12,963 bases of DNA, taken from NCBI GenBank assembly GCA_020625635.1, contig JAHLBL010000021.1:1-12963 (forward strand), written 5' to 3'. A program made the position numbers and the translations under genes. Source of the DNA: a bacterium (GTDB lineage: Bacteria; Bacillota; Clostridia; Oscillospirales; Acutalibacteraceae). The stretch's first letter is position 1. Each line of letters starts with the position of its first letter. Of the stretch, positions 10,886 through 12,963 are shown one piece after another. The notes beneath the pieces were generated by a model that was given only the letters and a program-made list of their open reading frames with translations, had not been told where the DNA came from and made no database searches.

Positions 10886-12963
10886 ATGTTATGTTCAAGA
10901 TGCGGAAAGCGTCCCGCGGTAGTTTTTGTTTCTACGCAGAACTCTGCCGACGCTCCCACAACGGGTTACTGCCTTACATGCGCTAAGGAGCTCGGTATCA
11001 AGCCTGTTGAGGATTTGATCAGCAAGATGGGACTGACGGACGACGATCTCGAGACCGTTCAGGACCAGATGAGCACTCTCCTCAGCGACGACGGAATGAA
11101 AGACCTCATGAAGAATATGAACGTCGAAAACCTTGCTGAGCAGATGGAGCAGTTCCAGGAGGAGAACGAGGACAACGGTGATTTCACCCCGGGCGGAGCG
11201 CCGCTATTCCCGCTGTTTAATAATCTTTTCCAGGGCGATAAGGGCTCGGGAGAGGGAAGCGAGCGCAAGGAGAGAAAGAGCAAGCGCAATCCCAAGGATA
11301 AGAAGCGCAAGCACCTCAATCTCTACTGCGAAAACCTCACCGACAAGGCGAAGGAAGGCAGAATCGACAACATTGTCGGCAGAGATAAGGAGATCGAGAG
11401 AATTATCCAGATCCTCTCACGCCGTACAAAGAACAATCCCTGCCTTATTGGCGAACCGGGTGTCGGTAAAACCGCAATTGCAGAGGGACTTGCCCTGCGT
11501 ATCGCGGCGGGAAAGGTTCCGCTCAGACTTATTGATAAGGAAATTTATCTGCTCGACCTCACATCGCTTGTCGCGGGTACTCAGTTCAGAGGTCAGTTTG
11601 AGAGCCGTATAAAAGGTCTTACCCAGGAAATCAAGGAAGCAGGCAACATCATCCTGTTTATCGACGAGGTTCACAACCTTGTCGGCGCGGGTGACGGCAG
11701 CGACGGCACGATGAACGCCGCTAATATCCTCAAGCCCGCCCTCTCACGCGGTGAGATCCAGGTTATCGGCGCGACAACCTTTAACGAATACAGAAAGCAC
11801 ATCGAGAAGGACAGCGCTCTTGAGAGACGCTTCCAGCCCGTTAAGGTAGGGGAGCCGTCTATCGCTGATACGATTGACGTTATTAAGGGCGTAAAGAGCT
11901 ACTACGAGGCTCACCACCGCGTAACGGTCGACGAGGACATAGTCAGAAAGACTGTAATCCTCTCCGAGCGCTATATCAACGACCGTTTCCTTCCCGATAA
12001 GGCGATCGACCTTCTCGACGAAAGCTGCGCGTGCGCCGCTCTCAGAAACAAGGAGATGGAGCGCTACGACAAGCTTATGCTCAGCAAAAAGCGCTTCAGC
12101 AAGGAGATGGAGGAGCTTGAGTCCGCCGAGGAGCCCAACTACGAGCAACTCGCCGATATCCGCTCCAAGATCGCCCGCGTTGACTATGAGCTCAAGGGTA
12201 TTGATATGAGCAAAGTGAACGCTCCCGTTACCGAGGAGGATATCGCTAAGGTTATTGAACTGTGGACGGGTATTCCCTCCAGCCGTATCCGCGAGAACGA
12301 GCTGTCCAAGCTCGCCGACCTCGAGAGCGAGCTCAAGAAAAAGATTATCGGACAGGACGAGGCTGTCGAGGCGCTTTCCTCGGCGATCCGCCGCAGCAGA
12401 GTTCAGATTTCTCCGCGCCGCCGTCCCGCGTCCTTTATATTCGTAGGTCCTACGGGCGTAGGTAAAACCGAGCTTGTCAAGGTGCTTTCGCAGCAGCTTT
12501 TCGACACGCCTGAGACGCTTATCCGACTTGATATGTCCGAGTTTATGGAGAAGCACTCAGTTTCCAAAATCATCGGTTCACCTCCGGGATATGTAGGCTA
12601 TGACGAGGCGGGACAGGTTACCGAAAAGGTTCGCCGCCGTCCGTACTCCGTGCTTCTTTTCGACGAGATTGAGAAGGCTCACCCCGATGTGCTCAATATT
12701 CTGCTCCAGATTCTTGACGAGGGCAGAGTAACAGACGCGCACGGCAGAAGCGTCAACTTCGAGAATACGGTTATCGTAATGACCTCCAACGCGGGCTCCG
12801 AGCGTCGTGAGAACGCTCTCGGCTTCGGCAAGCAGGAGGACGACGCCGTCCGAGAAAGAGCTATGAAGGGCTTGCGCGATTTCCTTCGTCCCGAGTTTAT
12901 CGCTCGTGTCGACGAGGTTATAGTGTTCCGTTCACTGTCGTCCGAGGATTACAAGGCGATTGC
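10886..12963 (+). CDS. clpE: ClpE-type AAA+ unfoldase, Clp protease ATP-binding subunit (3' truncated by window)
   Basis: This gene is open to the right edge, with 692 codons visible. ClpE unfolds proteins and feeds them to the ClpP protease in the cytosol. The N-terminus is a zinc finger with Cys3, Cys6, Cys29 and Cys32 (CX2C-X22-CX2C), the hallmark of Firmicutes ClpE, in place of the Clp_N repeat of ClpC. A Met/Glu-rich helical and a Lys-rich linker (about 40-143) follow. AAA+ module 1 has Walker A GEPGVGKT (189-196) and Walker B ILFIDEVH (256-263). A short coiled-coil M region (about 385-435) separates it from module 2, with Walker A GPTGVGKT (521-528) and Walker B LLFDEIEK (590-597). Leu-Gly-Phe at 645-647 lies where ClpC and ClpE proteins carry the ClpP-docking tripeptide. 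The start at 10886 preserves the zinc finger; an in-frame stop at 10877 excludes an earlier one. The ribosome binding site (AAAGG, 12 nt away) is buried in a hairpin. Confidence 0.93.
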   Translation, partial: MLCSRCGKRPAVVFVSTQNSADAPTTGYCLTCAKELGIKPVEDLISKMGLTDDDLETVQDQMSTLLSDDGMKDLMKNMNVENLAEQMEQFQEENEDNGDFTPGGAPLFPLFNNLFQGDKGSGEGSERKERKSKRNPKDKKRKHLNLYCENLTDKAKEGRIDNIVGRDKEIERIIQILSRRTKNNPCLIGEPGVGKTAIAEGLALRIAAGKVPLRLIDKEIYLLDLTSLVAGTQFRGQFESRIKGLTQEIKEAGNIILFIDEVHNLVGAGDGSDGTMNAANILKPALSRGEIQVIGATTFNEYRKHIEKDSALERRFQPVKVGEPSIADTIDVIKGVKSYYEAHHRVTVDEDIVRKTVILSERYINDRFLPDKAIDLLDESCACAALRNKEMERYDKLMLSKKRFSKEMEELESAEEPNYEQLADIRSKIARVDYELKGIDMSKVNAPVTEEDIAKVIELWTGIPSSRIRENELSKLADLESELKKKIIGQDEAVEALSSAIRRSRVQISPRRRPASFIFVGPTGVGKTELVKVLSQQLFDTPETLIRLDMSEFMEKHSVSKIIGSPPGYVGYDEAGQVTEKVRRRPYSVLLFDEIEKAHPDVLNILLQILDEGRVTDAHGRSVNFENTVIVMTSNAGSERRENALGFGKQEDDAVRERAMKGLRDFLRPEFIARVDEVIVFRSLSSEDYKAI

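Noticed and set aside
10881..10886. TATAAA directly before the clpE start as a -10 box for a leaderless message
   Set aside because: It overlaps the ATG itself, and a usable -35 would have to lie inside the hairpin. The TG is one base too far away for an extended -10.
11744..12556. 270-codon open frame on the minus strand opposite the clpE-like gene
   Set aside because: The plus strand carries an unmistakable AAA+ protein through this whole stretch. The minus-strand product shows no recognisable domain, and G/C-biased codons routinely leave antisense frames open.
1..12963. Search for CRISPR arrays, tRNA or rRNA genes, transposases, phage genes, toxin-antitoxin pairs or defence genes
   Set aside because: I saw no regularly spaced repeats, no tRNA-like cloverleaf, no transposase motifs and no defence-type proteins. 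The coding content is core housekeeping plus two lipoproteins.

Overview
This window looks like chromosomal DNA from a Gram-positive Clostridia member, most likely a Ruminococcus-like gut bacterium (Oscillospiraceae). The grounds are a pyruvate,phosphate dikinase, lipoproteins of Firmicutes type, the ecfA1-ecfA2-ecfT-truA gene order, a DUF5711-like protein, a ClpE-type unfoldase with an N-terminal zinc finger, and strong AGGAGG-type ribosome binding sites. The lineage is inferred from protein content only. Every gene I accept lies on the + strand.

Layout. (1) 1-361: the 3' end of ppdK, closed by a strong intrinsic terminator. (2) 362-1727: two short lipoprotein genes, each with its own promoter. 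They are separated by a 145-bp A/T-rich segment containing nested inverted repeats. A 12-bp-stem terminator follows the second gene, and about 130 bp later there is another terminator with no gene assigned to it. (3) 1728-10802: a tightly packed run of eleven genes reading ruvC-ruvA-ruvB-SAM methyltransferase-ecfA1-ecfA2-ecfT-truA-DUF5711-cvpA-pgsA. It starts from an excellent extended -10 promoter that carries a symmetric inverted repeat. I see no terminator inside it and gaps are 0-30 nt, often with overlapping start and stop codons, so it is probably one long operon of about 9 kb. (4) 10803-12963: a hairpin plus U-tract leader followed by a large clpE-like gene that runs off the right edge.

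Function. The ruv genes encode Holliday-junction branch migration and resolution. The methyltransferase and truA act on RNA (the methyltransferase by family inference). The ecf genes encode the shared energising module for vitamin or metal uptake, and their substrate-binding S component is not in this window. pgsA makes phosphatidylglycerophosphate for membranes. DUF5711 and CvpA are membrane proteins of uncertain role. ClpE unfolds proteins for ClpP. This is mostly a core housekeeping region.

I did not find a convincing new defence or mobile system. The points most worth checking are the clpE leader (a short ORF wrapped around a terminator-like hairpin that buries the ribosome binding site), the inverted repeat over the ruvC -10 box, and the structured intergenic segment between the lipoprotein genes.
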